Position numbers and translations under genes: made by a program. Of a stretch of DNA of 64,000 bases, positions 19,859-28,809 are shown one piece after another (the first letter of the stretch is position 1; each line of letters begins with the position of its first letter). The notes below the pieces were generated by a model, which worked only from the letters and a program-made list of their open reading frames with translations, did not search any database and had not been told where the DNA came from. This DNA comes from Dongia mobilis (GTDB lineage: Bacteria; Pseudomonadota; Alphaproteobacteria; Dongiales; Dongiaceae). The stretch is taken from the NCBI RefSeq assembly GCF_004363235.1, contig NZ_SNYW01000011.1, positions 62,001 to 126,000 on the forward strand. The letters run 5' to 3'.

Positions 19859-21601
19859 ATGCCTGAACAGCGCAGCAGCAATCTAGCCAGGATGCAGGCC
19901 AGGATGCGGGAGGCCGGCAGCTTCGACGCGATCGTCGTGGGCGGCGGCATCAACGGCATCGGCGTCTTCCGCGAGCTGGCCCTGCAGGGCCTCGCGGTGT
20001 TGCTGGTAGAGCGCAACGATTTCTGCTCCGGCTGCAGCGCCGCCCCGTCGCGGATGATCCATGGCGGCCTGCGTTACCTCGAGAACGGCGAGTTCGGCCT
20101 GGTGAAGGAATCGCTGCGGGAACGGGATGCGCTGCTCCTCAACGCGCCGCATCTGGTCCACCCCCTCCCTACCACGATCCCGATCAAGTCGGTCTTCTCG
20201 GGAACACTGAATGCCGCCATCGGCTTCCTCGGCGGCAGCTCTCGCCCGGCAGAACGCGGGGTGCTGCCGGTGAAGATGGGACTGCTGCTCTATGACTGGG
20301 TGACGCGGCATCGCCGGCTGACGCCGCGTCACGCGCTGCGCAGCGCGGCGGAAACGGCGCGGCAATGGCCGGCGCTCACCCGAGACCTGCGCTACTCCGC
20401 TACCTATTTCGACGCCTGGATCAGCCATCCGGAGCGGCTGGGCGTGGAACTGATCCTGGACGCGCAGCACGAGACACCCGATGCCGTCGCCCTCAACTAT
20501 GCCGAGATCGAACGCCACGGCGATGACTTCGCCATTGTCGACCGGCTGACCGATGCAAGGACCACCGTTTCGACGCGTCTTGTCATCAACGCCACCGGCG
20601 CCTGGCTGGACGAGACCAACCGCCGCCTCGCCGGCCCTGCCTTGCCGGCAGAACCCTTCGTCGCCGGTACCAAGGGATCGCATCTCGTCATCGACCATCG
20701 CGGATTGCATGACGCGCTCAACGGCCACATGATCTTCTTCGAGAATTCCGACGGCCGGATATGCATCGTCTTTCCCTATCTCGGCAATGTGCTGGCCGGC
20801 GCCACCGACATCCGCGTTGCCAAGGCGACGCGGGTGCGCTGCGAGGACCAGGAGCGCGACTATATCCTCGATTCCTTGCGCCTGGTGTTTCCGGAAATCG
20901 AGGTGCGGGCGTCCGATGTGGTGTTCAGCTTCAGCGGCATCCGCCCCCTGCCGAAAAGCGACCATGATTTCACCGGCCGAATTTCACGCGGCCATTCCGT
21001 CGAGAAACTTGCCGGCACGCCACCACAACTCTGCATGGTGGGCGGCAAGTGGACGACCTTCCGCGCCTTTGCCGAAGAGACCGCCGATGCCGCCCTGCGG
21101 GAACTGGGCCGCCCGCGACGCCGGGACAGCCTGGCGCTGCCGATCGGAGGCGGGGTGGATTTTCCGGCCGATCCAGCGGTGCTGGCGCGCGAAATCGCCG
21201 CGAGAGGCGACATGACGCCGCAACGGGCCGCACACCTGGTCGCGGCCTATGGCTCGCGGGCGCGCCTGGTCGCTGAATTCTGCCGCGACTATTCCGGGGA
21301 TGCGCCGCTCGGTTCAAGCACCTGCATATCGACCGGCGAAATCGCCTTCCTGATCCGCCGCGAGTTCGCGGTCACCCTTGCCGATCTGGTACTGCGGCGG
21401 ACGACGCTCGCGATCCGGGGCATACTGTCGGCAGGCCAGATCGACCGCCTTGCCGCAACCGCCGCCGCCGAACTCCGCTGGGATGGCGATCGCTGCAAGC
21501 GCGAGAAAGCCGAACTGATCGCCGAGCTTGACGCCTATCATGGCGTCACACCGGCAATGCTCGTTGAGAGAGACAAAGGAGAGAAAGCATCATGCGGCTG
21601 A
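19859..21601 (+). CDS. FAD-dependent glycerol-3-phosphate dehydrogenase-family protein (GlpD/EryB-like)
   Basis: A 580-residue flavoprotein. The N-terminal dinucleotide-binding motif is DAIVVGGGINGIGVFRELAL (residues about 24-43), followed by MIHGGLRYLENGEFGLV, typical of GlpD, and the late motif VGGKWTTFRAFAEETAD. A C-terminal helical domain (after about residue 400) is present. Family members oxidise sn-glycerol-3-phosphate or, as EryB, erythritol-4-phosphate, passing electrons to quinone at the membrane. With an FGGY kinase and an aldolase in the same operon, a polyol-phosphate substrate is likely. The ATG at 19859 follows AGGGAAG. Confidence 0.85.
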   Translation: MPEQRSSNLARMQARMREAGSFDAIVVGGGINGIGVFRELALQGLAVLLVERNDFCSGCSAAPSRMIHGGLRYLENGEFGLVKESLRERDALLLNAPHLVHPLPTTIPIKSVFSGTLNAAIGFLGGSSRPAERGVLPVKMGLLLYDWVTRHRRLTPRHALRSAAETARQWPALTRDLRYSATYFDAWISHPERLGVELILDAQHETPDAVALNYAEIERHGDDFAIVDRLTDARTTVSTRLVINATGAWLDETNRRLAGPALPAEPFVAGTKGSHLVIDHRGLHDALNGHMIFFENSDGRICIVFPYLGNVLAGATDIRVAKATRVRCEDQERDYILDSLRLVFPEIEVRASDVVFSFSGIRPLPKSDHDFTGRISRGHSVEKLAGTPPQLCMVGGKWTTFRAFAEETADAALRELGRPRRRDSLALPIGGGVDFPADPAVLAREIAARGDMTPQRAAHLVAAYGSRARLVAEFCRDYSGDAPLGSSTCISTGEIAFLIRREFAVTLADLVLRRTTLAIRGILSAGQIDRLAATAAAELRWDGDRCKREKAELIAELDAYHGVTPAMLVERDKGEKASCG

Positions 21602-22434
21602 GCACCAAGGCCCGGATGAACCGGCTGTTCAACAAGGGCGGCTGCCTCGACGTCGCAATCGATCACGGCGTCTGCAATGAGCCCGGTTTCCTGGTAGGGC
21701 TAGAAGACATGGCAAGGGTGGTCGGCACCCTGGTCGAGGCGCGGCCTGATGCCATCCAGATGGCCTATGGCCAGGCCGACCTGCTGCAGGCCCGCCCGGA
21801 ACGCGACAAGCCGGCACTGGTCATGCGCATCGACATGGGCAATCCCTATAACGCACAGCGGCACCGGGTCATGTGGTCGATGCTGCAGAACCACGACGAG
21901 CCCATCATCGGCGCGCTGGAAATGGATGCCGCCTGCGTCGTCGTTAATCTGTTCATGCTGCCGGACGAGCCGGAGCTGTTCCGGCAATGCGTCGAGAACA
22001 TCTCCCGCGTCCGCGCCGCCTGCCACAAGTATGGCATGCCGCTGATGATCGAACCGCTGGTGATGCTGCCCAACGAAGTCAGGGGCGGCTATCAGGTCGA
22101 CGGCAACGCCGAAAAGATCGTGACCCTGGTGCGCCTAGCCGCGGAAATGGGCGCCGACATCATCAAGGCGGACCCGACCGACGACCCGGAGGATTTCCAC
22201 CGCGTGGTCGAGGCGGCGCGCGTGCCGGTGCTGGTCCGGGGCGGCGGCAAGGAGGAGCTGAAGGCCGTGCTCGCCAAGTCTGCTAAATTGATGGCGCAGG
22301 GTGCCAAGGGTATGGTCTACGGCCGCAACATCTACCAGCATGCAAATCCGAAGGCGGTCGTCCGCGCGCTGATGGCGATGATCCATCAGGGCGCCGGCGG
22401 CGACGAGGCCTGGGACATCTATCAGAGGGGCTGA
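21592..22434 (+). CDS. DhnA/LsrF-type class I aldolase
   Basis: A 280-residue (beta/alpha)8 protein of the class I archaeal-type fructose-bisphosphate aldolase group, which includes LsrF. Matches include LSTKARMNRLFNKGGCLDVAIDHG at the N-terminus (fewer than twenty shown identical), the Schiff-base lysine region AAEMGADIIKADP, VPVLVRGGGKEE, and GAKGMVYGRNIYQHANP. It starts inside the last codons of the GlpD-like gene (10-base overlap), so the two are probably translationally coupled. It could cleave a ketose phosphate made by the dehydrogenase, giving DHAP and an aldehyde, or act as an LsrF-like thiolase. The choice cannot be made from sequence. Confidence 0.85.
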   Translation: MRLSTKARMNRLFNKGGCLDVAIDHGVCNEPGFLVGLEDMARVVGTLVEARPDAIQMAYGQADLLQARPERDKPALVMRIDMGNPYNAQRHRVMWSMLQNHDEPIIGALEMDAACVVVNLFMLPDEPELFRQCVENISRVRAACHKYGMPLMIEPLVMLPNEVRGGYQVDGNAEKIVTLVRLAAEMGADIIKADPTDDPEDFHRVVEAARVPVLVRGGGKEELKAVLAKSAKLMAQGAKGMVYGRNIYQHANPKAVVRALMAMIHQGAGGDEAWDIYQRG

Positions 22435-22438
22435 TGCC

Positions 22439-23944
22439 GTGACCTATCTGCTCGGCCTGGACGCGGGGAACACGGTCATCAAGGCGGTTCTCTTCGACCG
22501 CAACGGCCGCCAATGCGCCATGCATGCGATGGACGGACATTCACTGACGCCGCAGCCCGGCCATGTCGAGCGGAACCTCGACGAGCTCTGGCGCAATGCC
22601 GGCGCGGCAATCCGCAGCTGCATCGACAAGGCGGGGGTCGATCCAGCGGAAATCGCCGGCATCGGCTGTGCCGGCCACGGCAACGGCCTCTACCTTCTCG
22701 ACCGGGATGGCGGGTCACTTCTCGGTATCCAGTCACTCGACAGCCGCGCCGCCGCCTTGGCCGGGGAATTGACGGCGGCGGCAGGGGACGAATGCCACGC
22801 CATCTGCCTGCAGAAGCCGTGGCCGGCGCAGACACCGACGCTGCTGGCCTGGGTGAAGCGACAGGCACCCGAGCTTTACAGGCGGGCAGGAACCGCCCTG
22901 CTGTGCAAGGATTTCATCGCCTTCAAGCTGACCGGTGAGATCGTCAGCGATCTGTCCGACATGTCCGGCTGTGGCCTGCTGCGCCTGCCTGAGGGGCGCT
23001 ACGACGATGCATTGCTGGCACTCTACGGCCTGTCGGATGCCAAAGCCATGCTGCCGCGCCTGGCCGATCCGGCGGAGGTAATCGGCCGCGTGACGGCGGA
23101 TGCCGCGGCGGCAACCGGTCTTGCGGTCGGCACGCCGGTCATCGCCGGTTTCTTCGACGTCATCGCCAGCGCCATGGGCTCCGGCGTCGTGGCGCCGGGC
23201 GAGGCCTCGATCATCGCCGGAACCTGGTCGATCAACCAGGTCTTTTCAGAGGCCGCCGTCAGGGATTCCAACATCTTCATGGTGGCGAAATTCGGCGACC
23301 GGCGTTTCGTCACGATTGAATCGAGTGCCACGTCGGCGGCCAACCTGGAATGGTATGTGCGCGAGATCGTGGAGCGGTACGGCGCGACCGCGGATCCCTT
23401 CGCCCTCTGCAATGAAAGGGTCGGCGCCATCCGGCCGGCAGCCGACGATCCCCTCTTCCACCCCTATCTCTTCGGCTCCCGCCTCGGCCCGGAATGCCGC
23501 GCCGGTTTCTATGGCCTGGCGGGCTGGCACGGCGACGGCCATCTGCTGCGGGCGCTGTTCGAGGGAGTGATGTTCGAGCACAAGCGGCATGTCGAGGTCC
23601 TGGCGCAAGCCGGGCTGCCCGTCCGCAAGGCGGTGCTCTCTGGCGGCGGTTCGCGCAGCCCGCACTGGCCGCAGATGTTCGCCGACGGCATCGGCATCCC
23701 GGTCGCGACGGCCGAAGCCCGTGAGACCGGGGCCTTGGGCGCCGCGATCGGCGCCGGTGTCGGTATCGGCTTGTTCGACCGCTATGAAACGGGTATCGCA
23801 GCAATGACCCGGCCGCGCGGCAGCTTCCTGCCGGATTCGGGCATGCGTCCCCATTACGACCGGCGTTATGCGCTGTTCGGCCGGGTGACGGAGGCCATGC
23901 GCGGCATCTGGGCGGATCTGGAACGGGAACCGGCACCACGATGA
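22439..23944 (+). CDS. FGGY-family carbohydrate kinase (L-xylulose kinase LyxK-like)
   Basis: A 501-residue sugar kinase with two actin-like domains. N-terminal phosphate loop LLGLDAGNTVIKAVLFD; substrate-side GIGCAGHGNGLYLLD; central VIAGFFDVIASAMGSGV and IIAGTWSINQV with SATSAANLEWYV; and C-terminal ATP site KAVLSGGGSRSPHWPQMFAD. These central segments resemble LyxK and its relatives more than xylulokinase or glycerol kinase; LsrK and EryA are more distant members. The start is GTG at 22439, four bases after the aldolase stop. It should phosphorylate the imported polyol or ketose and make the SorC-regulator inducer. Confidence 0.88.
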   Translation: MTYLLGLDAGNTVIKAVLFDRNGRQCAMHAMDGHSLTPQPGHVERNLDELWRNAGAAIRSCIDKAGVDPAEIAGIGCAGHGNGLYLLDRDGGSLLGIQSLDSRAAALAGELTAAAGDECHAICLQKPWPAQTPTLLAWVKRQAPELYRRAGTALLCKDFIAFKLTGEIVSDLSDMSGCGLLRLPEGRYDDALLALYGLSDAKAMLPRLADPAEVIGRVTADAAAATGLAVGTPVIAGFFDVIASAMGSGVVAPGEASIIAGTWSINQVFSEAAVRDSNIFMVAKFGDRRFVTIESSATSAANLEWYVREIVERYGATADPFALCNERVGAIRPAADDPLFHPYLFGSRLGPECRAGFYGLAGWHGDGHLLRALFEGVMFEHKRHVEVLAQAGLPVRKAVLSGGGSRSPHWPQMFADGIGIPVATAEARETGALGAAIGAGVGIGLFDRYETGIAAMTRPRGSFLPDSGMRPHYDRRYALFGRVTEAMRGIWADLEREPAPR

Positions 23945-25566
23945 ATGCCACCGCAGAGACAGGCGTGCTGGAGGGCGATTACGACTACATCATCGTCGGC
24001 GCCGGAACCGCCGGCTGCGTCCTCGCCAACCGGCTGAGCGAGAATCCGAAGAACCGCATCCTGCTGCTGGAAGCCGGCGGCAGCGACAACTACCACTGGG
24101 TCAACATCCCGGTCGGCTATCTGTTCTGCATCGGCAATCCGCGCACCGACTGGATGATGAAAACGGAAAGCGAGCCGGGCCTCAACGGCCGCGCCCTGGT
24201 CTATCCGCGCGGCAAGGTCCTGGGCGGCTGTACCTCGGTCAACGGCATGATCTATATGCGCGGCCAGGCGGCGGATTACGACCATTGGCGACAACTCGGC
24301 AATCCCGGCTGGAGCTGGGAGGACGTCCTGCCCTATTTCCTGAAATCGGAAGACCATCATGGCGGCGACAGCACCCATCACCGCAGCGGCGGCGAGTGGA
24401 AGGTGGCGCGCCAGCGCGTTTCCTGGGAGATCCTGCGTGCCTTCCAGGAAGCGGCGGCGGAGTTCGATATCATGCCACGTGCCGATTTCAATGACGGCAA
24501 CAATGAAGGCTCCGGCTTTTTCGAGGTCAACCAGAAGAAGGGCGTGCGCTGGAACACGGCCAAGGGCTTCCTGCGCCCGGCCCTGGGCCGCCCCAACCTT
24601 CGGGTCCTGACCGGCGCCCGGACCGACCGCCTGCAGTTCGACGGCAGGCGCGTCACCGGCGTGAAATTCCATCGGCTGGGCCAGTCATATGTCGCGACGG
24701 CACGCGGCGAAGTCCTGCTGGCAGCCGGTGCCATCAATTCCCCCAAGCTGCTGGAACTCTCAGGAATCGGCCGCGGCGAGTTGCTGCGTCGCCATGGCAT
24801 CGACGTGATCCATGACAGCCCCGGCATCGGCGAAAACCTGCAGGACCATCTGCAGATCCGCACGGTCTATCGGGTCAGCAATGCCCGAACCCTCAACACG
24901 CTGGCCAATTCCTGGTTCGGCAAGGCCGCCATGGCGATGGAATACGCCCTCTTCCGCAGCGGCCCGCTCTCCATGGCACCGAGCCAGTTCGGCATGTTCA
25001 CGAAATCCGACCCGGCCCTGGCGACGCCGGACCTCGAATACCACGTCCAGCCGCTGTCGACCGACCGGCTGGGCGACCCGCTGCATCCCTTTCCCGCCAT
25101 CACGGTCTCGGTCTGCAATTTGCGTCCCGACAGCATCGGCACCTGCCATATCATCGGCCCGGATCCGGACCGGCAGCCGGCGATCCGGCCGAACTACCTG
25201 GCAACCGAGGCCGACCGCGCCGTGGCCCTGCGCGCGGTACAGCAGGTCCGTCAGATCATGACCGCGCAAACCTTGCTGAAATACCGGCCGGCGGAAATCC
25301 TCCCCGGGCCGCAGGTATCGGCCGATTCCGACCTGCTGCATGCCATCGGCAACATCGCCACCACCATTTTTCATCCAGTCGGCACTTGCCGCATGGGGTC
25401 GGATCCGGCCGCCGTGGTCGGGCCGGATTTGCGCCTCCAGGGCCTTGACGGCATTCGTGTCGTCGACGCCTCGATCATGCCCCGCATCGTTTCCGGCAAT
25501 ACCGCCGCGCCGGTGATCATGATCGCGGAAAAGGCCGCGGACATGATCCGGCGCGGCAATGCCTGA
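23941..25566 (+). CDS. GMC-family FAD-dependent oxidoreductase (choline dehydrogenase-like)
   Basis: A 541-residue flavoenzyme. The N-terminal ADP-binding motif is YIIVGAGTAGCVLANRL, with the GMC signature YPRGKVLGGCTSVNGMIYMR, a second signature GAINSPKLLELSGIG, and the C-terminal active-site histidine in HPVGTCRMGSDP with SGNTAAPVIMIAEKAADMI. GMC enzymes oxidise alcohols to aldehydes or ketones. No signal peptide is seen, so it should be cytoplasmic or membrane-peripheral. Its ATG overlaps the kinase stop (ATGA). It ends the operon and faces the RND genes convergently. Its role may be oxidation of a free polyol in parallel with the kinase route. Confidence 0.88.
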   Translation: MNATAETGVLEGDYDYIIVGAGTAGCVLANRLSENPKNRILLLEAGGSDNYHWVNIPVGYLFCIGNPRTDWMMKTESEPGLNGRALVYPRGKVLGGCTSVNGMIYMRGQAADYDHWRQLGNPGWSWEDVLPYFLKSEDHHGGDSTHHRSGGEWKVARQRVSWEILRAFQEAAAEFDIMPRADFNDGNNEGSGFFEVNQKKGVRWNTAKGFLRPALGRPNLRVLTGARTDRLQFDGRRVTGVKFHRLGQSYVATARGEVLLAAGAINSPKLLELSGIGRGELLRRHGIDVIHDSPGIGENLQDHLQIRTVYRVSNARTLNTLANSWFGKAAMAMEYALFRSGPLSMAPSQFGMFTKSDPALATPDLEYHVQPLSTDRLGDPLHPFPAITVSVCNLRPDSIGTCHIIGPDPDRQPAIRPNYLATEADRAVALRAVQQVRQIMTAQTLLKYRPAEILPGPQVSADSDLLHAIGNIATTIFHPVGTCRMGSDPAAVVGPDLRLQGLDGIRVVDASIMPRIVSGNTAAPVIMIAEKAADMIRRGNA

Positions 25567-25603
25567 GTGCTGACGACCAGCACAGCACAATCCAGCGCTG
25601 CGA

Positions 25604-28600
25604 TCAGACCTCCGATGGCGTCACATGGTCCGCCAACCGCCCGGCCCCGGCTCGGCGTTCGACGATGGCGCGGATCACCAGATAGAAGACCGGCGTCAGC
25701 AGCAGGCCGAAGAAGGTGACGCCCAGCATGCCGGCAAAGACCGCGACGCCCATGGCGTGGCGCATCTCGGCGCCGGCGCCGGTCGAGAGCACCAGCGGCA
25801 CCACGCCCATGATGAAGGCGATCGAGGTCATCAGGATCGGCCGCAGGCGCAGGCGGCAGGCCTCCAGCACGGCCTGCAAACGGTCCATGCCCTCCTGCTG
25901 CTTGTCCTTGGCGAACTCGACCAGCAGGATCGCGTTCTTGCAGGCAAGGCCGACCAGCACGATGAGCCCGATCTGGGTGAAGATATTGTTGTCGCTGCCG
26001 GCCTGGATCACACCGATAATGGCGGAGAGCAGTGTCATCGGCACGATCAGGATGACCGCCAGCGGCAGGCTCCAGCTTTCGTATTGCGCTGCCAGCACCA
26101 GGAAGGCGAGCAGCACGCAGAGCGGGAAGACGAAGAGCGCCGTGTTGCCCGCCAGGATCTGCTGGTAGGTCAGCTCAGTCCATTCGAAGGTCATGCCGTT
26201 CGGCAGTTCGCGCTCGAGCAGGGCCGCCATGGCCGCCTCCGCCTGGCCGGAGGAATAACCCGGCGCCGGCCCGCCATTGATCTCGGCAGTCGCGTAGCCG
26301 TTATAGTGCATGACGCGGTCGGGGCCGGCGCTGTCGCTTACCTTGACGAAGGTCGACAGCGGCACCATCTCGCCCGCGGCATTGCGCACCTTCAACTGGC
26401 CGATCTGGGACGCGTCCAGGCGGAATTGCTGGTCGGCCTGGATGTTGACCTGGAAGGTCCGGCCGAAGCGGTTGAAGTCGTTGACATAGAGCGAGCCGAG
26501 ATAGGCCTGCAGCGTTTCGAAGATCGCGCTGATCTCGACGCCATGGGTCTTCGCCTTGTCGCGGTCGATGTCGGCGTCGATCTGCGGCACATTCACCTGG
26601 TAGCTGGAAAAGAGCCCCGCCAGTTCCGGCACCTCCCGGCTCTTGGCCAGGATATTCTGGGTTTCGTGATAGAGCTCCTCGTAGCCGAACCCGCCCCGAT
26701 CCTGGATCTGCAGGCGAAAGCCGCCGATGGTGCCGAGGCCCATCACGGGGGGCGGCGGGAAGATGGCGACGAAGGCGTCCTGGATCGCCGCGAACTCGCC
26801 ATTGAGCGCACCGGCGATGGCGCCGGCCGACATGGCCGGGTCGGCGCGCTCGTCGAAGGGCTTCAGGGTCACGAAGACGATGCCGCTGTTGGGCGCGTTG
26901 GTGAAGCCGTTGATGGAAAGCCCCGGAAAGGCGACCGTGCTCTCGACGCCGGGATGATTGAGGGCGCGGGCCGACATGTCCTTGATCACATCCTCGGTGC
27001 GGTCGAGGGTGGCGGCGTCGGGCAGCTGCGCGAAGGCCACCAGATATTGCTTGTCCTGCTGCGGCACGAAACCGGTCGGCGTCGTGGTGAAGCCGTGATA
27101 GCCGAGCGCCACCAGGCCGACATAGACCGCCAGCGCCACGCCGCTCACCCGCAGGATGCGCCGCACGGTGCCGACATAGCCCCGGCTGGCCCGGTCGAAG
27201 AAGCGGTTGAAGGGGCGGAACAGCCAGGCGCCCAGCAGCCAGTCGAGGCCGCGCGAGAACCAGTCCTTCCTCTCGTCATGGCCTCGCAGCAGCAGGGCGG
27301 CAAGGGCCGGCGACAGGGTCAGTGAATTGAAGGCCGAGATCACCGTCGAGATGGCAATGGTGAGCGCGAACTGCCGGTAGAACTGACCGGTGAGGCCGGA
27401 AATGAAGGCGGTCGGCACGAAGACCGCGCAAAGAACCAGCGCCGTCGCGACGATCGGCCCCGTCACCTCGCGCATGGCGCGCTTGGTCGCTTCGATCGGC
27501 TTCAGGCCAAGGGCAATGTTGCGCTCCACATTCTCCACCACGACGATGGCGTCGTCGACCACGATGCCGATCGCCAGCACGAGGCCAAACAGGGACAGGG
27601 CGTTGAGCGAGAACCCGAATAGGTGCATCACTGCAAAGGTGCCGATCAGCGAAACCGGCACGGCGGCCAGCGGGATGATCGAGGCGCGCCAGGTTTGCAG
27701 GAACAGGATCACCACCAGGACGACCAGAACGATCGCTTCCAGCAGGGTATGGACCACCGCCTCAATCGAGCCGCGCACGAAGATGGTGGGATCATAGACG
27801 ATCGAATAGTCGACCCCCTCCGGGAAAGCCTGCTTCAACTCCGCCATCTTGGCGCGCACCTGGTCCGAAATGGCGATGGCGTTGGACCCGGGACGCTGGA
27901 AGATCGGAATGGCGACGGCCGGCTGGTTGTCGAGCAGCGAACGCAGGGCATACTGGCTGGAGCCCAATTCGATCCGTGCGATGTCGCGCAGGCGGGTGAT
28001 CTCGCCATTTTCGCCGACATGGATGATGACATTGGCGAACTCGTCCTCGGTGACCAGGCGGCCCTGGGTATTGATCGAGAGCTGGAAATCGGATTCGCCC
28101 GGCGCCGGCGGCGCTCCCAGCGCACCCGCCGCCACCTGGCGGTTCTGTTCGCGGATCGCGGCGGCGACATCGGTCGCGGTGAGGCCGCGCGATGCCACCT
28201 TGTTGGGATCCAGCCAGACGCGCAGCGAATACTCGCCAAGGCCGAAGAGCTGCACGTCGCCGACGCCGTCGAGCCGCGCCAGCTCGTCCTTCACGTTGAG
28301 CAGCGCATAGTTCGACAGATAGAGCATGTCATAGCGCTCGTCCGGCGACTTTAAATGCACCACCATGGTGAGGTCCGGCGACGATTTGTCGGTGGTCACG
28401 CCGAGGCGCTGCACCTCCTCCGGCAGTTTCGGCATGGTGCGGGTGACGCGGTTCTGCACCTGGACCTGGGCGATGTCGAGGTCGGTGCCGAGGGCGAAGG
28501 TGATGGTCAGCGTCATCTTGCCGTCGGCGGTCGATTGCGAGGACATGTAGAGCATGTTCTCGACACCGTTGATCGCCTGTTCCAGCGGCGAGGCAACGGT

Positions 28601-28783
28601 CTCGCCGATCACCTTCGGATTGGCCCCCGGATAGGTCGCGCGCACCACGACTGTCGGCGGCACCACCTCCGGATACTCGCTGATGGGGAGCTGGAACAGC
28701 GATATGCCCCCGCCGATCAGGATGAGGAGCGACAGCACCGCCGCGAAGATCGGCCGCTGGATGAAAAACTGCGAGAAGTTCAT
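25604..28783 (-). CDS. RND multidrug efflux permease (HAE-1 family, AcrB/MexF-like)
   Basis: A 1059-residue inner-membrane proton-driven exporter. It begins MNFSQFFIQRPIFAAVLSL, has the periplasmic porter repeats, and carries the proton-relay pair DD in AIGIVVDDAIVVVENVERN near residue 410. Length and twelve-helix layout fit the hydrophobe/amphiphile efflux family. It is encoded 26 bases downstream of its adaptor on the same strand. No outer-membrane channel gene is nearby, so it probably uses a TolC-like protein encoded elsewhere. Substrates cannot be predicted. Confidence 0.95.
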   Translation of the reverse strand: MNFSQFFIQRPIFAAVLSLLILIGGGISLFQLPISEYPEVVPPTVVVRATYPGANPKVIGETVASPLEQAINGVENMLYMSSQSTADGKMTLTITFALGTDLDIAQVQVQNRVTRTMPKLPEEVQRLGVTTDKSSPDLTMVVHLKSPDERYDMLYLSNYALLNVKDELARLDGVGDVQLFGLGEYSLRVWLDPNKVASRGLTATDVAAAIREQNRQVAAGALGAPPAPGESDFQLSINTQGRLVTEDEFANVIIHVGENGEITRLRDIARIELGSSQYALRSLLDNQPAVAIPIFQRPGSNAIAISDQVRAKMAELKQAFPEGVDYSIVYDPTIFVRGSIEAVVHTLLEAIVLVVLVVILFLQTWRASIIPLAAVPVSLIGTFAVMHLFGFSLNALSLFGLVLAIGIVVDDAIVVVENVERNIALGLKPIEATKRAMREVTGPIVATALVLCAVFVPTAFISGLTGQFYRQFALTIAISTVISAFNSLTLSPALAALLLRGHDERKDWFSRGLDWLLGAWLFRPFNRFFDRASRGYVGTVRRILRVSGVALAVYVGLVALGYHGFTTTPTGFVPQQDKQYLVAFAQLPDAATLDRTEDVIKDMSARALNHPGVESTVAFPGLSINGFTNAPNSGIVFVTLKPFDERADPAMSAGAIAGALNGEFAAIQDAFVAIFPPPPVMGLGTIGGFRLQIQDRGGFGYEELYHETQNILAKSREVPELAGLFSSYQVNVPQIDADIDRDKAKTHGVEISAIFETLQAYLGSLYVNDFNRFGRTFQVNIQADQQFRLDASQIGQLKVRNAAGEMVPLSTFVKVSDSAGPDRVMHYNGYATAEINGGPAPGYSSGQAEAAMAALLERELPNGMTFEWTELTYQQILAGNTALFVFPLCVLLAFLVLAAQYESWSLPLAVILIVPMTLLSAIIGVIQAGSDNNIFTQIGLIVLVGLACKNAILLVEFAKDKQQEGMDRLQAVLEACRLRLRPILMTSIAFIMGVVPLVLSTGAGAEMRHAMGVAVFAGMLGVTFFGLLLTPVFYLVIRAIVERRAGAGRLADHVTPSEV

Positions 28784-28809
28784 GGCGGTTGCTTTCCGGA
28801 AGGACGGTG

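Noticed and set aside
14135-25566. A true lsr (AI-2) operon
   Set aside because: Only one permease, no LsrG, and additional GlpD-like, AKR and GMC enzymes; the kinase looks closer to LyxK than LsrK.
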